DNA of 64,000 bases from Pseudarthrobacter sp. W1I19 (GCF_030817835.1 NZ_JAUSZR010000001.1:2108001-2172000); one strand, 5' to 3'. Shown: positions 11,237 to 20,763, numbered from the stretch's first letter. The notes: generated by a model not told the origin, from the sequence alone. Numbers and translations are program-made.

Positions 11237-12223
11237 TCACGCCGTGCCGCCGTAGGCGACGAGCCAGCGCGCCAGCCTCGCGTAGGCGTCGGCGCGGACG
11301 GCAGCGGGGGAGAGGAACACATCGTGCAGGGCGCCGTCGATCCTTTCAACCGTGACCGTGCGGCCCAGGGTGAGGGCCCGGGCGGCAATAACGTTGACGT
11401 CAAGCACCGCGTCCGTCCGCCGCATCTCCTCCGACCAGAAGAGGCCATTGGCGCTTCCGCGGGACAACAGCACCAGCACCGGGACCTCGAGGTTAAGGCC
11501 GCGTGCCACCTTCGCGTGGCCGGCGAGCACGGCGCTGAGCCAACCCGCCCGGACCGGAAACGCCATGGGCGGACGGTACTGGTCATCCAGCGCCCATTCG
11601 CCCTCCGCCGAGCTGCTGATGGTGCGCCAGTAGAAGCCGCGCGGCGGCAGGCGCAGCACCGCCTCCGGACGGAATCTTGCCACCGGCCCCACCATGCCGT
11701 AGGCCGCGCGCCGGACCAGGGCGCTCCCATGCATCTCCAGCCACGGGCTGTTCAGGACCAGCTGCGAGACGGCCCCGGGGTGCCTGCTCGCCCACAGTGC
11801 CGCAACCAGCCCGCCCGTCGAATGGCCCATCAGGGTCAGCGGGGCGGCAGCGCCCTCCTGGCCGATGAGCCGGTATGCCGTCTCAATTTCAGCGTCATAG
11901 TTGATCAGGTCGGACACATATCCGCCTGGTGATCCGGGGCGCAGGCTGCGTCCGTGGTTGTGCATATCCAGGGCGTAAAAGTCGTAGCCTGCGGAGGACC
12001 AGAAACGGGCCAGGTCAACGTTGAAGAAGTAGTCGCTCCAGCCGTGCAGGAAGAGGACGGCCCTCCGGCGCGCGGTGGATCCGCCGGACTCCTGCTGGCC
12101 TGATTCCTGGTGGGCGGGCCGGAACCGGACCAGCGTGGCCATCCGCTCCATCCCGTCGTCCCCGACGGCGGAAAAGGCATAGGATTCGAACTCCTCGCCC
12201 AGGATATCCCGCTGCCATTCCAT
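11237..12223 (-). CDS. Alpha/beta hydrolase, lysophospholipase-like
   Basis: A 328-residue serine hydrolase of the Hydrolase_4/monoacylglycerol-lipase type. The HGW oxyanion motif is at residues 60-62 and the nucleophile elbow GHSTGG at 133-138, with Ser135 as nucleophile. The conserved DMHNHGRS (86-93) resembles the DxxGHGxS motif of lysophospholipases. No signal peptide is visible. The substrate is unknown; a lipid or carboxylester is likely. It is convergent with uppS and divergent from pyrD. A TAGCAT hexamer 6 nt before the ATG predicts a leaderless message. Confidence 0.85.
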   Translation of the reverse strand: MEWQRDILGEEFESYAFSAVGDDGMERMATLVRFRPAHQESGQQESGGSTARRRAVLFLHGWSDYFFNVDLARFWSSAGYDFYALDMHNHGRSLRPGSPGGYVSDLINYDAEIETAYRLIGQEGAAAPLTLMGHSTGGLVAALWASRHPGAVSQLVLNSPWLEMHGSALVRRAAYGMVGPVARFRPEAVLRLPPRGFYWRTISSSAEGEWALDDQYRPPMAFPVRAGWLSAVLAGHAKVARGLNLEVPVLVLLSRGSANGLFWSEEMRRTDAVLDVNVIAARALTLGRTVTVERIDGALHDVFLSPAAVRADAYARLARWLVAYGGTA

Positions 12224-12229
12224 GGCTTT

Positions 12230-12235
12230 ATGCTA
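12230..12235 (-). promoter_or_regulatory. -10 element (TAGCAT), predicted leaderless
   Basis: On the minus strand TAGCAT ends 6 nt before the hydrolase ATG at 12223, with no Shine-Dalgarno between them. The same hexamer and spacing precede trpD. Confidence 0.55.
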
Positions 12236-12345
12236 ATCCGCCTTCCAGTTCCTCCTGCCTTGTCCGGCCCGGTCCGTGGAGATCCCGGTCCGTCTCGGGG
12301 CCGCTCCGTTTGGTATGGCGCCAACAAGACGGAAAACTAGGAAGC

Positions 12346-13416
12346 ATGCGCGTTTACCCCACATTCTTCAGGCTGGCCTTTTCATGGATGGACGCCGAGC
12401 GCGCCCACAAGATCGGATTCAAGGGCATCAGGCTCGCGCACCGCTCTGGAGCGGGGAAAGTCCTGGCGAAACTGACAGCGCCGGCACCATCGCTTCAGAC
12501 AACGGCGTTTGGCATCACCTTTCCCTCGCCCTTTGGCCTTGCCGCGGGCTTCGACAAGGAAGGCCATGGCATTGAAGCCCTCACTGAGCTCGGCTTCGGC
12601 CATGTCGAGGTGGGAACCATCACCGGCCAGGCCCAGCCCGGCAACGAAAAGCCGCGCCTGTTCCGCCTGATTGAGGACCGCGCCGTCATTAACCGGATGG
12701 GATTCAACAACGACGGCGCCACCGCCGTGGCCCCGCGGCTGAAGGCGGCGCGTGCGGCACTTCAGCACAGGCACCCCTCTGTGCGCCCCGTCATTGGCGT
12801 CAATATCGGCAAGACCAAGGTGGTGGAACTGGCAGACGCCGTGGAGGACTACCTGGTGAGCGCGCGCAGCCTCGCGCCCGCTGCGGATTACCTGGTGGTC
12901 AACGTCAGTTCGCCCAACACGCCCGGGCTGCGGCTCCTGCAGGATGTGGAGAGCCTCCGGCCGCTGCTCACCGCGGTGGGAGAAGAAGCGGACCGTGCGG
13001 CCGGCCGCCACGTTCCCCTGCTGGTGAAGATCGCGCCCGACCTGAGCGATGAGGACATCGACGACGTCGCCCGGCTTGCGCTGGACCTGAAGCTGGACGG
13101 CATCATCGCCACCAACACCACCATTGCCCGCACCGGGCTGGCTTCCCCGGTGGAACAGGTGGAAAAGTGCGGTGCCGGCGGGCTGTCCGGCGCACCGCTG
13201 AAACAGCGCTCACTCGATGTACTGCGGCGGCTGAAGAAGGTCACCGGAGATTCCCTGACTCTGGTGGCAGTAGGCGGTGTGGAAACTGCCCAGGATGTCC
13301 AGGACAGGCTGGACGCCGGCGCAACCCTGGTGCAGGGCTACACGGCCTTCCTGTATGAAGGACCCTTCTGGGCTGCCCGCATCAACAGGCAGTTGGCGAA
13401 GAGCCGCACGGCCTAG
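12346..13416 (+). CDS. pyrD: Quinone-dependent dihydroorotate dehydrogenase (class 2)
   Basis: A 356-residue FMN enzyme that oxidises dihydroorotate to orotate with membrane quinone, the fourth step of pyrimidine synthesis. The N-terminal helix region ([18 protein letters not shown]) is the membrane/quinone docking extension that marks class 2. [16 protein letters not shown] and [14 protein letters not shown] are core FMN and active-site segments; the Ser in SSPNTPG is the class 2 catalytic base. I chose ATG 12346 over the in-frame GTG 12310 because family proteins begin near MRVYPTFF, and GGAAAA lies 9 nt upstream. A strong terminator follows the gene. Confidence 0.95.
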   Translation: MRVYPTFFRLAFSWMDAERAHKIGFKGIRLAHRSGAGKVLAKLTAPAPSLQTTAFGITFPSPFGLAAGFDKEGHGIEALTELGFGHVEVGTITGQAQPGNEKPRLFRLIEDRAVINRMGFNNDGATAVAPRLKAARAALQHRHPSVRPVIGVNIGKTKVVELADAVEDYLVSARSLAPAADYLVVNVSSPNTPGLRLLQDVESLRPLLTAVGEEADRAAGRHVPLLVKIAPDLSDEDIDDVARLALDLKLDGIIATNTTIARTGLASPVEQVEKCGAGGLSGAPLKQRSLDVLRRLKKVTGDSLTLVAVGGVETAQDVQDRLDAGATLVQGYTAFLYEGPFWAARINRQLAKSRTA

Positions 13417-13437
13417 CTGTATTAGTAGTCTTAAACA

Positions 13438-13470
13438 GACAACCCCGGCGGTCGTCCCGCCGGGGTTGTC
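13438..13470 (+). terminator. Intrinsic terminator after pyrD
   Basis: A perfect 14-bp stem (13438-13451 with 13457-13470) and a 5-nt loop are followed by TTTTGTT. Weakly A-rich sequence on the left may also let it act on the convergent DUF3043 gene. Confidence 0.93.
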
Positions 13471-13506
13471 TTTTGTTCTGTCTGGTGCCTGTTCCGCCCG
13501 GAGTGT

Positions 13507-14109
13507 TTAGGCCGGGTACTGCCCGCGCTTAACCAGGGGCTTGGGCAGCCGGAGCTTGCGGAACTGCAGTGAGCGCATGGAGCCGTACCAAACGGTGCCG
13601 CGTTCCACCTCGCCGAACTTTTCGGCCAGCCGCTTGCGGAGCTTGCGGGAGAGGATGAACACGTCCACGAAGACGGCCAGGAACATCACCCAGAAACCAC
13701 CCAGCACATAGATCATCATGTCGCTGGACGCCGGCACCACCAAGGACACCAGGACAAACACCAGGGCGCCGAACATCAGGTATTCGCCCAGGCTGAACCG
13801 TGCATCCACGTAGTCACGGGCGAACCTCTTCTGCGGCCCCTTGTCCCGGAGCGGGAGGAACTTCTCGTCCCCGGTGTCCAGCGCCTGGCGCATCTTGAGG
13901 CGCTGGTCCTGGATAGCCTGGCGCTCGGCAGCCTTCGAGGCTTTGCGGTCCTCGGGCACCAGCGGGCGCCTGCGGGCCGCTTCCTGCGCCTTGCGCGTTG
14001 GGGTGGGGGCGCCCTTGCCGGTTACGCCGCCCTGCCGCGCCGCAGCATCCGCAGCCTGCTGGTCAATTAATTCCTGCGCCGAGGGCGCTTCCTTTTTACG
14101 TCCGAACAC
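13507..14109 (-). CDS. DUF3043 domain membrane protein
   Basis: A 200-residue conserved actinobacterial protein of unknown function. It opens with VFGRKKEAPSAQELIDQQ, then has a long charged N-terminal half rich in Lys, Arg, Gln and Ala. Two adjacent hydrophobic segments follow at about residues 115-160 (FGALVFVLVSLVVPA and YVLGGFWVMFLAVFVDVF), and the tail is basic. I chose GTG 14109 because TATTCT, a -10-like hexamer, ends 6 nt upstream, fitting a leaderless start. An ATG 20 codons upstream would add a non-conserved stretch and place that promoter inside the gene. It is divergent from the dipeptidase. Confidence 0.82.
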   Translation of the reverse strand: MFGRKKEAPSAQELIDQQAADAAARQGGVTGKGAPTPTRKAQEAARRRPLVPEDRKASKAAERQAIQDQRLKMRQALDTGDEKFLPLRDKGPQKRFARDYVDARFSLGEYLMFGALVFVLVSLVVPASSDMMIYVLGGFWVMFLAVFVDVFILSRKLRKRLAEKFGEVERGTVWYGSMRSLQFRKLRLPKPLVKRGQYPA

Positions 14110-14115
14110 CTGAAC

Positions 14116-14121
14116 AGAATA
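14116..14121 (-). promoter_or_regulatory. -10 element (TATTCT), predicted leaderless
   Basis: Minus-strand TATTCT ends 6 nt before the GTG at 14109. It decides the start of the DUF3043 gene. Confidence 0.55.
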
Positions 14122-14187
14122 CCTTGCGGGAGGGTGCCGGATTCCGGGGTCTTCGCATGCCTGCGGCAACGGCCAGTGTGACGGGGG

Positions 14188-14193
14188 TAATGT
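14188..14193 (+). promoter_or_regulatory. -10 element (TAATGT), predicted leaderless
   Basis: TAATGT ends 6 nt before the ATG at 14200, and the six intervening bases (TTTTCC) contain no ribosome binding site. Confidence 0.55.
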
Positions 14194-14199
14194 TTTTCC

Positions 14200-15642
14200 A
14201 TGACTTCACCCTCACCGGAGACCCCGGTCAGTTTTGTCGGAGCCCAACCGGCCGGTTCCGGATCCGCCGCGGCTACGGAAGACCTCCGGGCCGCCATAGA
14301 CCGCTCCTTTGACCAGACCCTCGTCCGCCTCAAGGAACTCGTGGCGATTCCCGGTATCGCCTGGCCCAGTTTTGACAGGTCGCCCCTTGAACGGAGTGCG
14401 GAAGCCGTAGCGGTGCTGCTGCGGGATTCCGGGCTCGAAGACGTTCAAATCCTCCTCTGTGACAAACCGGACGGCACTCCCGGCGGCCCCGCCGTCGTTG
14501 CCCGCCGTCCTGCCGCGGAAGGCAAGCCCACCATCCTGCTGTACGCGCACCACGACGTCCAGCCCGCGGGCGACGAATCGCTGTGGGAGCCGGAGCCGTT
14601 CACGGCAGTGGAGAAGGACGGCCGCCTGTATGGCCGTGGCGCAGCGGACGACAAGGCCGGCATTATGGCCCACATCGCCGCATATGCGGCAGTCTCCGAG
14701 GTCGTCGGCGCGGAGCTTGGCCTGGGCATCACCTTCTTTATCGAGGGTGAAGAGGAAGCCGGCTCACCCACGTTCAGGCCTTTCCTGGAGGCGAACCGGG
14801 AACTCCTCCGTGCCGACGTCATCGTCGTTGCAGATTCCAGCAACTGGAAGGTGGGCGTACCCGCCCTGACAACAAGCCTCCGGGGGCTGGTGGACGGAAC
14901 CATTGAAGTCCAGGTCCTGGAGCACGCCGTGCACTCGGGGATGTTCGGCGGCCCGGTGCTGGATGCCCCCACGCTGCTGGCACGCCTGATTGCCACCCTC
15001 CATGACGACGACGGCAACGTCGCCATCCCTGGGCTTGTCGCCACTGATAACACCTCGGTGGATTTCCCCGAGGCCGACTACCGGGCTGATGCTTCAGTGC
15101 TCGACGGCGTCCGCCTCGCCGGCACGGGCAGCATCGCCTCACGCCTCTGGACCAAGCCGGCACTGTCAATCATCGGATTCGACGCGCCGGCCGTGGATGT
15201 AGCGTCCAATACGCTGCTGCCCAGGGCGCGGGCGAAGTTCAGCCTGCGGCTGGCACCCGGGCAGTCGCCGGAAGAAGCCATGGAGGCAGTCCGCAGGCAC
15301 GTTGAGTCCAACGCTCCCTTCGGCGCGAAGGTCACCTTCACTCCGGGGGAGAGCGGCAACCCGTTCCAGACGGACACCTCCTCAGCTGCCGCAGCACTGG
15401 CGATGTGGGCGCTGGGGGAGGCATGGGGCGTGCCGGCCGTGGAGACGGGAATCGGTGGTTCCATCCCGTTCATAGCCGACCTTACGGAGCTTTACCCTGA
15501 CGTCCAGATCCTGGTGACGGGTGTGGAAGACCCGGACTCGCGCGCCCACAGCGCCAATGAGTCCCTGCATCTTGGGGACTTCCGGAAAGCCATCCTCGCC
15601 GAAGCGCTCCTGCTGACACGGTTGAACAGCGGCGGGCTCTAG
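14200..15642 (+). CDS. M20 family dipeptidase (dimetal metallohydrolase)
   Basis: A 480-residue M20 peptidase resembling carnosinase/CNDP-type dipeptidases. The first metal motif is AHHDVQPAGD (His117, Asp119). The bridging Asp lies in GRGAADDKAG (about 146-155), followed by the catalytic/metal acidic cluster EGEEEAGSP (182-190). A dimerisation lid follows in the middle third. There is no signal peptide. It probably hydrolyses dipeptides in the cytoplasm; the substrate is unknown. The promoter is the TAATGT just before the ATG, back to back with that of the DUF3043 gene. Confidence 0.92.
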   Translation: MTSPSPETPVSFVGAQPAGSGSAAATEDLRAAIDRSFDQTLVRLKELVAIPGIAWPSFDRSPLERSAEAVAVLLRDSGLEDVQILLCDKPDGTPGGPAVVARRPAAEGKPTILLYAHHDVQPAGDESLWEPEPFTAVEKDGRLYGRGAADDKAGIMAHIAAYAAVSEVVGAELGLGITFFIEGEEEAGSPTFRPFLEANRELLRADVIVVADSSNWKVGVPALTTSLRGLVDGTIEVQVLEHAVHSGMFGGPVLDAPTLLARLIATLHDDDGNVAIPGLVATDNTSVDFPEADYRADASVLDGVRLAGTGSIASRLWTKPALSIIGFDAPAVDVASNTLLPRARAKFSLRLAPGQSPEEAMEAVRRHVESNAPFGAKVTFTPGESGNPFQTDTSSAAAALAMWALGEAWGVPAVETGIGGSIPFIADLTELYPDVQILVTGVEDPDSRAHSANESLHLGDFRKAILAEALLLTRLNSGGL

Positions 15643-15817
15643 GAACCAGCGGTCCTGGCCAGGCTCCACGGGAACAAGAGCGGCCCTTGCATGGTTACGT
15701 CAGGAGTTAGAGCTACACGTGCGTCCCGCGTAGCATGTAGCTATAGCCCATACCGTATCCGTAGGGGCAGGCCACCGTTAGCGCGGGGCCGCCAGACCGT
15801 CCTAAGAAGGTAGGCCA

Positions 15818-16207
15818 ATGAGCACCGCAACCAATGAGAACAGCACCGAGACCACCAGCGCTGCCACTGATGAGCTGCCCGTCCACGAGGTCAAGCTGAC
15901 CGACGTCGCCGCAGGCAAGGTCCGCAGCCTCCTTGAACAGGAAGGCCGCACGGACCTCCGTCTCCGCGTCGCCGTGCAGCCCGGCGGCTGCTCAGGGCTG
16001 ATTTACCAGCTCTACTTCGACGAGCGCCTCCTCGACGGAGATGCCGTCCGCGACTACGACGGCGTTGAAGTAGTGGTGGACAAGATGAGCGTGCCGTACC
16101 TCAGCGGCGCCAGCATTGACTTCGAGGACACCATCTCGAAGCAGGGCTTCACCATCGACAACCCGAACGCCGGTGGCTCCTGCGCCTGTGGAGATTCGTT
16201 CCACTAG
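15818..16207 (+). CDS. erpA: A-type Fe-S cluster insertion protein (ErpA/HesB family)
   Basis: A 129-residue A-type carrier that delivers Fe-S clusters to apoproteins. The three ligand cysteines are Cys58 in PGGCSG and Cys122/Cys124 in GSCACGDSF. An acidic 25-residue N-terminal tail is typical of actinobacterial members. AGAAGGTAGG lies just before the ATG. The 175-bp upstream gap contains several TANNNT hexamers (for example TAGCAT at 15731-15736) but I cannot single out the promoter. Placement next to the oxidase operon and near the Rieske gene fits a role in respiratory Fe-S supply, an inference shared with mycobacterial synteny. Confidence 0.93.
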   Translation: MSTATNENSTETTSAATDELPVHEVKLTDVAAGKVRSLLEQEGRTDLRLRVAVQPGGCSGLIYQLYFDERLLDGDAVRDYDGVEVVVDKMSVPYLSGASIDFEDTISKQGFTIDNPNAGGSCACGDSFH

Positions 16208-16230
16208 AACCGGTTGTTTCGCCTGGTGCC

Positions 16231-16275
16231 GGCGCCGTGGCCTCCCGCATTCAACACTGCGGGAGCCACGGCGCC
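16231..16275 (+). terminator. Long hairpin after erpA
   Basis: Stem of 10 + 8 bp (16231-16240 with 16266-16275; 16242-16249 with 16258-16265) with one bulged C and an 8-nt loop. No T-run follows, so intrinsic termination is likely but not certain. Confidence 0.65.
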
Positions 16276-16310
16276 GACATGTGGGCGAAACGCCCGGGGG
16301 AGCGGTAAGC

Positions 16311-16339
16311 TCTACACCGAGTAGTAAAACTTTTAGTGT
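16311..16339 (+). promoter_or_regulatory. Candidate ctaC promoter (TCTACA-17-TAGTGT)
   Basis: A -35-like TCTACA (16311-16316) and a -10-like TAGTGT (16334-16339) are separated by 17 bp. The message would carry a leader of about 48 nt with AGGAAGG before ctaC. Confidence 0.4.
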
Positions 16340-16393
16340 GCCCGCGGCGCCGATGGCTGCCCGGACAACAGCAACAAGTAGGAAGGGCCGTCT

Positions 16394-17266
16394 GTGAGTT
16401 CGCAGAACCGAACCGGCAGCCGACGCAAAACGATCACCACGATCACAAGCTTGGCAATTGCCGGCGCGTTGGTTTTGACCGGATGTTCGCCAGAGGTAGA
16501 GAAGGGGTGGCTGCCCACAGAACGTGGCACCACCAGCAACAGCGACCGCATCATGGACCTCTGGGTCAACTCATGGATTGCCGCCCTTGCTGTGGGCATC
16601 ATTACCTGGGGATTGATCGTCTGGTGCCTCGTCGCCTACCGGCGCCGCAAGGGCACCGTCGGGTTCCCGCGGCAGACCAGCTTCAACCTTCCCCTGGAAG
16701 TCTTTTACCTGACCATCCCGCTGTTTATGGTCCTGGTGTTCTTCTACTTCACCGACCGCGACCAGCAGGCCATTGATGACCGCTCGCAGCCGGCCGACGT
16801 CGTTGTTGACGTCCGCGGCAAGCAGTGGGCCTGGGACTTCAACTACAAGTCCGGCGACGTCATCGAAGAAGACGTCCACGAGGCCGGCGTCCAGGCGCAC
16901 CTCACCGGCAACACGATCGACAAGGAACAGCTCCCCACGCTGTACTTGCCCGTCAACAAGTCCGTTGACCTCGAGCTCAACGCACGCGACGTGATCCACT
17001 CCTTCTGGGTTCCCGCCTTCCTGCAGAAGCGCGACATGATCCCCGGCAAGACCAACTACATCCGGTTTACCCCCACTAAAGAGGGCACCTACGACGGCAA
17101 GTGCGCCGAACTCTGCGGCGAGTACCACTCCGAGATGCTGTTCCGCGTCAAGGTGGTGTCGGAAGCTGAATTCCAGGCACACATGGAAGAGCTCAAGGCA
17201 GCCGGCAACACGGGCCTCCTCGGTGTGGAATACGACCGCAACCCGAACCTGAACGAAATTAAGTAA
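16394..17266 (+). CDS. ctaC: Cytochrome c oxidase subunit II (aa3-type), lipoprotein
   Basis: A 290-residue CuA-bearing subunit that takes electrons from the bcc complex. A Sec signal ends in the lipobox LTGC with Cys31. Two membrane segments (about 52-75 and 94-115) anchor it. The extracytoplasmic cupredoxin domain has His in DVIHSFW (about 200) and the CuA motif [12 protein letters not shown] (about 236-247) intact. No fused cytochrome c domain is present, as expected where QcrC supplies electrons directly. GTG start with AGGAAGG 7 nt upstream. It is the first gene of ctaC-ctaD-ctaF. Confidence 0.96.
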   Translation: MSSQNRTGSRRKTITTITSLAIAGALVLTGCSPEVEKGWLPTERGTTSNSDRIMDLWVNSWIAALAVGIITWGLIVWCLVAYRRRKGTVGFPRQTSFNLPLEVFYLTIPLFMVLVFFYFTDRDQQAIDDRSQPADVVVDVRGKQWAWDFNYKSGDVIEEDVHEAGVQAHLTGNTIDKEQLPTLYLPVNKSVDLELNARDVIHSFWVPAFLQKRDMIPGKTNYIRFTPTKEGTYDGKCAELCGEYHSEMLFRVKVVSEAEFQAHMEELKAAGNTGLLGVEYDRNPNLNEIK

Positions 17267-17276
17267 GGGGAGCGAC

Positions 17277-19004
17277 GTGGCTACGTACACTCAATCCGCA
17301 CCCACCGGAGCCCTCACAGCTCCCGTGGTTCCCAAATCCAAGGGACGCATCGTCGTCAACTGGATCACCTCCACCGACCACAAAACCATCGGGTACATGT
17401 ACCTGATCGCGTCGTTTGTGTTCTTCTGCCTCGGCGGTGTCATGGCACTGCTGATCCGTGCCGAACTGTTCGAACCGGGTATGCAGATCCTGCAGACCAA
17501 AGAGCAGTACAACCAGCTGTTCACCATGCACGGCACCGTGATGCTGCTGATGTTTGCCACCCCGCTCTTTGCCGGCTTCGCGAACGTGATCATGCCCCTG
17601 CAGATCGGTGCACCCGACGTCGCCTTCCCGCGACTGAACGCGCTGGCTTTCTGGTTCTTCCTTTTCGGCTCCACCATCGCGGTGTCCGGCTTCATCACCC
17701 CGCAGGGTGCCGCTTCCTTCGGCTGGTTCGCCTACGCGCCGCTGTCCAACACCACCTTCAGCCCCGGTATCGGTGGCGACCTGTGGGTATTCGGCCTTGC
17801 ACTGTCCGGCTTCGGCACCATCCTCGGCGCGGTCAACTTCATCACCACCATCATCTGCATGCGCGCCCCGGGCATGACCATGTGGCGGATGCCGATCTTC
17901 ACCTGGAACACCCTGGTCACTGCCATCCTGGTGCTCATGGCGTTCCCGCCGCTGGCCGCCGCGCTGTTCGCACTCGGTGCTGACCGCCGCTTCGGCGCAC
18001 ACATCTTCGACCCCGAAAACGGCGGTGCAGTCCTCTGGCAGCACCTGTTCTGGTTCTTCGGCCACCCCGAGGTGTACATCATCGCGCTGCCGTTCTTCGG
18101 CATCGTCTCGGAGATCTTCCCGGTCTTCAGCCGCAAGCCGATCTTCGGCTACAAGGGCCTGGTCTATGCAACGATCGCCATCGCTGCCCTGTCCGTGACC
18201 GTGTGGGCACACCACATGTACGTCACCGGCGCAGTGCTGCTGCCGTTCTTCGCGTTTATGACCATGCTCATCGCGGTTCCCACCGGTGTGAAGTTCTTCA
18301 ACTGGATCGGCACCATGTGGCGGGGGTCCCTGACCTTCGAAACCCCGATGCTCTGGAGCATCGGCTTCCTCATCACCTTCCTCTTCGGCGGCCTCACCGG
18401 CATCATCCTGGCCTCCCCGCCGCTGGACTTCCACGTCTCCGACTCCTACTTCGTGGTGGCGCACTTCCACTACGTGGTGTTCGGCACCGTGGTGTTCGCG
18501 ATGTTCGCAGGGTTCTACTTCTGGTGGCCCAAGTGGACCGGCAAGATGCTCAACGAACGCCTGGGCAAGATCCACTTTTGGCTCCTGTTCCTTGGCTTCC
18601 ACGGCACCTTCCTCATCCAGCACTGGCTGGGTGTTGAGGGTATGCCCCGCCGTTACGCGGACTACCTGGTGGAGGACAACTTCACCTGGATGAACCAGTT
18701 CTCCACCGTGGCCTCGTTTGTCCTGGGCGCGTCGCTGATCCCGTTCTTCTGGAACGTCTACATCACCTGGCGCAGCGCCGAAAAGGTGCAGGTGGACGAT
18801 CCCTGGGGCTTCGGCGCTTCCCTCGAGTGGGCCACATCCTGCCCGCCGCCGCGGCACAACTTCACCTCCCTGCCCCGGATCCGCTCCGAGCGTCCCGCCC
18901 TCGACCTGCACCACCCCGAGCTTCGACAGGTCCACACCGCCGAGTCGCCGGCTCCCGCAGCCCAGGTTCTCGGTAACGCCGACCAGAAGGACACTGCACA
19001 GTGA
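17277..19004 (+). CDS. ctaD: Cytochrome c oxidase subunit I (aa3-type)
   Basis: A 575-residue, 12-helix haem-copper oxidase core carrying haem a, haem a3 and Cu[10 protein letters not shown] near residue 80 holds a haem a His ligand. [11 protein letters not shown] near 258 holds the CuB His and the cross-linked Tyr. AHHMY near 308 supplies CuB ligands, and [10 protein letters not shown] near 395 the haem a3/haem a His pair. The Glu in GHPEV marks a type A1 oxidase. GTG start with GGGGAGCG upstream, 10 nt after ctaC. Its stop overlaps the ctaF start by 4 nt. Confidence 0.97.
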   Translation: MATYTQSAPTGALTAPVVPKSKGRIVVNWITSTDHKTIGYMYLIASFVFFCLGGVMALLIRAELFEPGMQILQTKEQYNQLFTMHGTVMLLMFATPLFAGFANVIMPLQIGAPDVAFPRLNALAFWFFLFGSTIAVSGFITPQGAASFGWFAYAPLSNTTFSPGIGGDLWVFGLALSGFGTILGAVNFITTIICMRAPGMTMWRMPIFTWNTLVTAILVLMAFPPLAAALFALGADRRFGAHIFDPENGGAVLWQHLFWFFGHPEVYIIALPFFGIVSEIFPVFSRKPIFGYKGLVYATIAIAALSVTVWAHHMYVTGAVLLPFFAFMTMLIAVPTGVKFFNWIGTMWRGSLTFETPMLWSIGFLITFLFGGLTGIILASPPLDFHVSDSYFVVAHFHYVVFGTVVFAMFAGFYFWWPKWTGKMLNERLGKIHFWLLFLGFHGTFLIQHWLGVEGMPRRYADYLVEDNFTWMNQFSTVASFVLGASLIPFFWNVYITWRSAEKVQVDDPWGFGASLEWATSCPPPRHNFTSLPRIRSERPALDLHHPELRQVHTAESPAPAAQVLGNADQKDTAQ

Positions 19005-19402
19005 AAATCGAATCATGGATCTTTGGTTCCGGAGTCTTCTTCTTCGTACCGGTTTCGCTGGTCTACGGGTTCCTCACCAACTGGGGTGAGTGGGTCGGTA
19101 TCCTTGGCATCCTCCTGGTCGGCGGCCTCGCCGGCATGATCGGCGGATACCTCGGCTTCACCGGCAAGCGTGTTGGCATGCGTCCGGAGGACCGCACCGA
19201 CGCCGAGATCCACGAGGGCGCCGGTGAACAGGGCCACTTCAGCCCGTGGAGCTGGTGGCCCCTGGTCCTGGGCATCGCCTGCGCCACGGGGTTCCTTGGC
19301 CTGGCAGTCGGCTTCTGGATCGTCTTCATTGCCGCCGGCCTGGCCCTCGTAGCGCTTATTGGCTGGGTTTACGAATACAGCCGCGGCGACCACGCCCACT
19401 AG
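19001..19402 (+). CDS. ctaF: Actinobacterial cytochrome c oxidase subunit IV
   Basis: A 133-residue small membrane subunit specific to actinobacterial aa3 oxidases. Hydrophobic segments lie at about residues 5-24, 30-52, 82-103 and 104-122, separated by a charged loop containing [13 protein letters not shown]. The GTG start is coupled to the ctaD stop (GTGA). It ends just before a 24-bp terminator hairpin. The family is structural and has no metal ligands. Confidence 0.92.
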   Translation: MKIESWIFGSGVFFFVPVSLVYGFLTNWGEWVGILGILLVGGLAGMIGGYLGFTGKRVGMRPEDRTDAEIHEGAGEQGHFSPWSWWPLVLGIACATGFLGLAVGFWIVFIAAGLALVALIGWVYEYSRGDHAH

Positions 19403-19413
19403 GCACAAAGAAT

Positions 19414-19464
19414 AAACAACGACGGCGGGCCTCACCTCTCAGGTGAGGCCCGCCGTCGTTGTTT
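19414..19464. terminator. Very strong bidirectional terminator after ctaCDF
   Basis: A perfect 24-bp stem (19414-19437 with 19441-19464) with a 3-nt loop. The stem ends in AAA on the left and TTT on the right, so it can stop both ctaF and the oncoming HPr transcript. Confidence 0.95.
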
Positions 19465-19532
19465 AATCATTTTGGCTTGCTCTTCCTCTGGAGTGCATGC
19501 CGGGGCAACCCAGGAAGAGCGCCGGAACCGCG

Positions 19533-19826
19533 CTACCCGGCTCCCTGCGACTCCAGCAGCGTGCCAAGGGTCCGGAGGGCGTTCAGTGCTTCTTCGCGCC
19601 TCAGGGGGCCGTCGAGGGCCGAATCCGGGATGTTGAGCTCCACCTCGCAACCGTGATGGAAGTCAGCCGTCATCACCTGCAGCAGAGACCGGGCGTCAAC
19701 GTCTGTGATACCCGGCTTGGAGATGGTCACTGGCAACCCGGTTTCGGTAACTGCCCGGACGAAAACGGCGGCCGGACGTGCATGCAGTCCGATCGAGGCT
19801 GTGACCACGGCCTTCTGAGTTGGCAA
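19533..19826 (-). CDS. ptsH: HPr phosphocarrier protein of the PTS
   Basis: A 97-residue HPr that carries phosphate from PTS enzyme I to sugar-specific EIIA. The phosphoacceptor His15 is in GLHARPAA, and Ser47 in DARSLLQVM corresponds to the regulatory serine of HPr. I chose the rare TTG at 19826 because AAGAAGGAG lies 5-6 nt upstream and the protein then starts MPTQKAVV, as HPr should. Longer in-frame versions add an unrelated N-terminus. A TATATT hexamer on the minus strand (19887-19882) may be the -10. No other PTS gene is in the window; the divergent neighbour is a DasR-like regulator. Confidence 0.9.
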   Translation of the reverse strand: MPTQKAVVTASIGLHARPAAVFVRAVTETGLPVTISKPGITDVDARSLLQVMTADFHHGCEVELNIPDSALDGPLRREEALNALRTLGTLLESQGAG

Positions 19827-19934
19827 CGGGACTCCTTCTTTATGACGGCCCCATCCGTCTGGTATCGAAATTTTCCTGTCCAATATAGCGGCACTCTCTC
19901 GTGCTCAGCGAAATACGCCAGTACCATGGCGCGC

Positions 19935-19950
19935 GGTGGTCTAGACCTGT
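19935..19950. promoter_or_regulatory. dre-like operator (TGGTCTAGACC core)
   Basis: GGTGGTCTAGACCTGT contains the palindromic core of the DasR responsive element consensus known from Streptomyces (ACTGGTCTAGACCACT). It lies between ptsH and the GntR gene, directly before a TAAAAT hexamer (19953-19958) on the regulator's side. That position suits autorepression and control of ptsH. Binding is inferred. Confidence 0.75.
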
Positions 19951-19992
19951 CCTAAAATGGCTAGGTGATCCTCAACCAAAGGGCAAAGGCCC

Positions 19993-20763
19993 GTGGCCGG
20001 TAGTGCGGCAGCCATCGCCGGTGAGATTGACCGGACCAGCGGTACGGCCATCTACGTTCAGCTGCGTGAAATCCTTCGGACCTATATCGTCGAATCGTGC
20101 CGGCCGGGATCGGCGCTGCCCTCCGAGCGCGACCTGGCGGAGCGCTTTGGCCTCGCCAGGATGACGGTACGGCAGGCGATTGATGCCCTGGTGGGCGAAG
20201 AGGTGATCGAGCGGGTGGTAGGGCTGGGCACCTTCGTGCGCAGGCCAAAGCTGGACCTGCAGGTCAAGCTCACCTCGTACAGCGAAGAGATGCAGCGCCG
20301 CGGCATGGTCCCGGCCGCCAAAGTCCTCAGCTTCGAACAGATTGGGGCCAGCGCATTCCTCGCACGCGAGCTCCAGCTGGACGAGGGAACCCCGCTGGTC
20401 CGTTTCCGGCGCCTTCTGCTGGCAGATGGTGAGCCCATGAGCGTCGACGAGAACTTCATCCCGGCCCACCGGGTTCCCGGCCTGCTCGATGGAGAGCCGC
20501 CCACATCGCTGTACAACGTGCTCAGTGAACAGTATGGCCTGGTGATGGAGTGGGGGGAGGACATGATTGAGGCCACGGCTGCTTCACCCTCCACCGCACG
20601 CTTGCTCAATGTCGAGGTCGGTGCACCCTTGCTGAAGATCCAGCGCCATGCATTCGTGGCCCGCACCATGGTGGACTACTCGGTCTCGTACTACCGGGCC
20701 GACCGATACAAGCTGTGGGTTCCGTTGCAGCGCCCCGGTGCACGCCGGTCCCGAAGCCACTGA
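19993..20763 (+). CDS. GntR/HutC-family regulator, DasR/NagR-like
   Basis: A 256-residue repressor. The winged helix at about residues 18-85 has PGSALPSERDLAERFGLARM and TVRQAIDALVGEEVIERVVG. The UTRA effector domain follows at about 95-245 and ends with DYSVSYYRADRYKLWVP, as in DasR. DasR and NagR sense GlcN-6-P or GlcNAc-6-P and control chitin/aminosugar use and PTS genes. The GTG at 19993 is the best start, before a short Ala-rich lead-in. A dre-like palindrome sits about 45 bp upstream next to a TAAAAT -10, implying autoregulation. No aminosugar catabolic genes are in view, so the regulon must be elsewhere. Confidence 0.88.
   Translation: MAGSAAAIAGEIDRTSGTAIYVQLREILRTYIVESCRPGSALPSERDLAERFGLARMTVRQAIDALVGEEVIERVVGLGTFVRRPKLDLQVKLTSYSEEMQRRGMVPAAKVLSFEQIGASAFLARELQLDEGTPLVRFRRLLLADGEPMSVDENFIPAHRVPGLLDGEPPTSLYNVLSEQYGLVMEWGEDMIEATAASPSTARLLNVEVGAPLLKIQRHAFVARTMVDYSVSYYRADRYKLWVPLQRPGARRSRSH

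Noticed and set aside
17259..19016. A 585-codon open frame antisense to ctaD
   Set aside because: Composition is dominated by His, Gly, Glu and Arg, as expected for the antisense of a GC-rich membrane gene. It has no recognisable domain and no start signals, and ctaD itself is certain.
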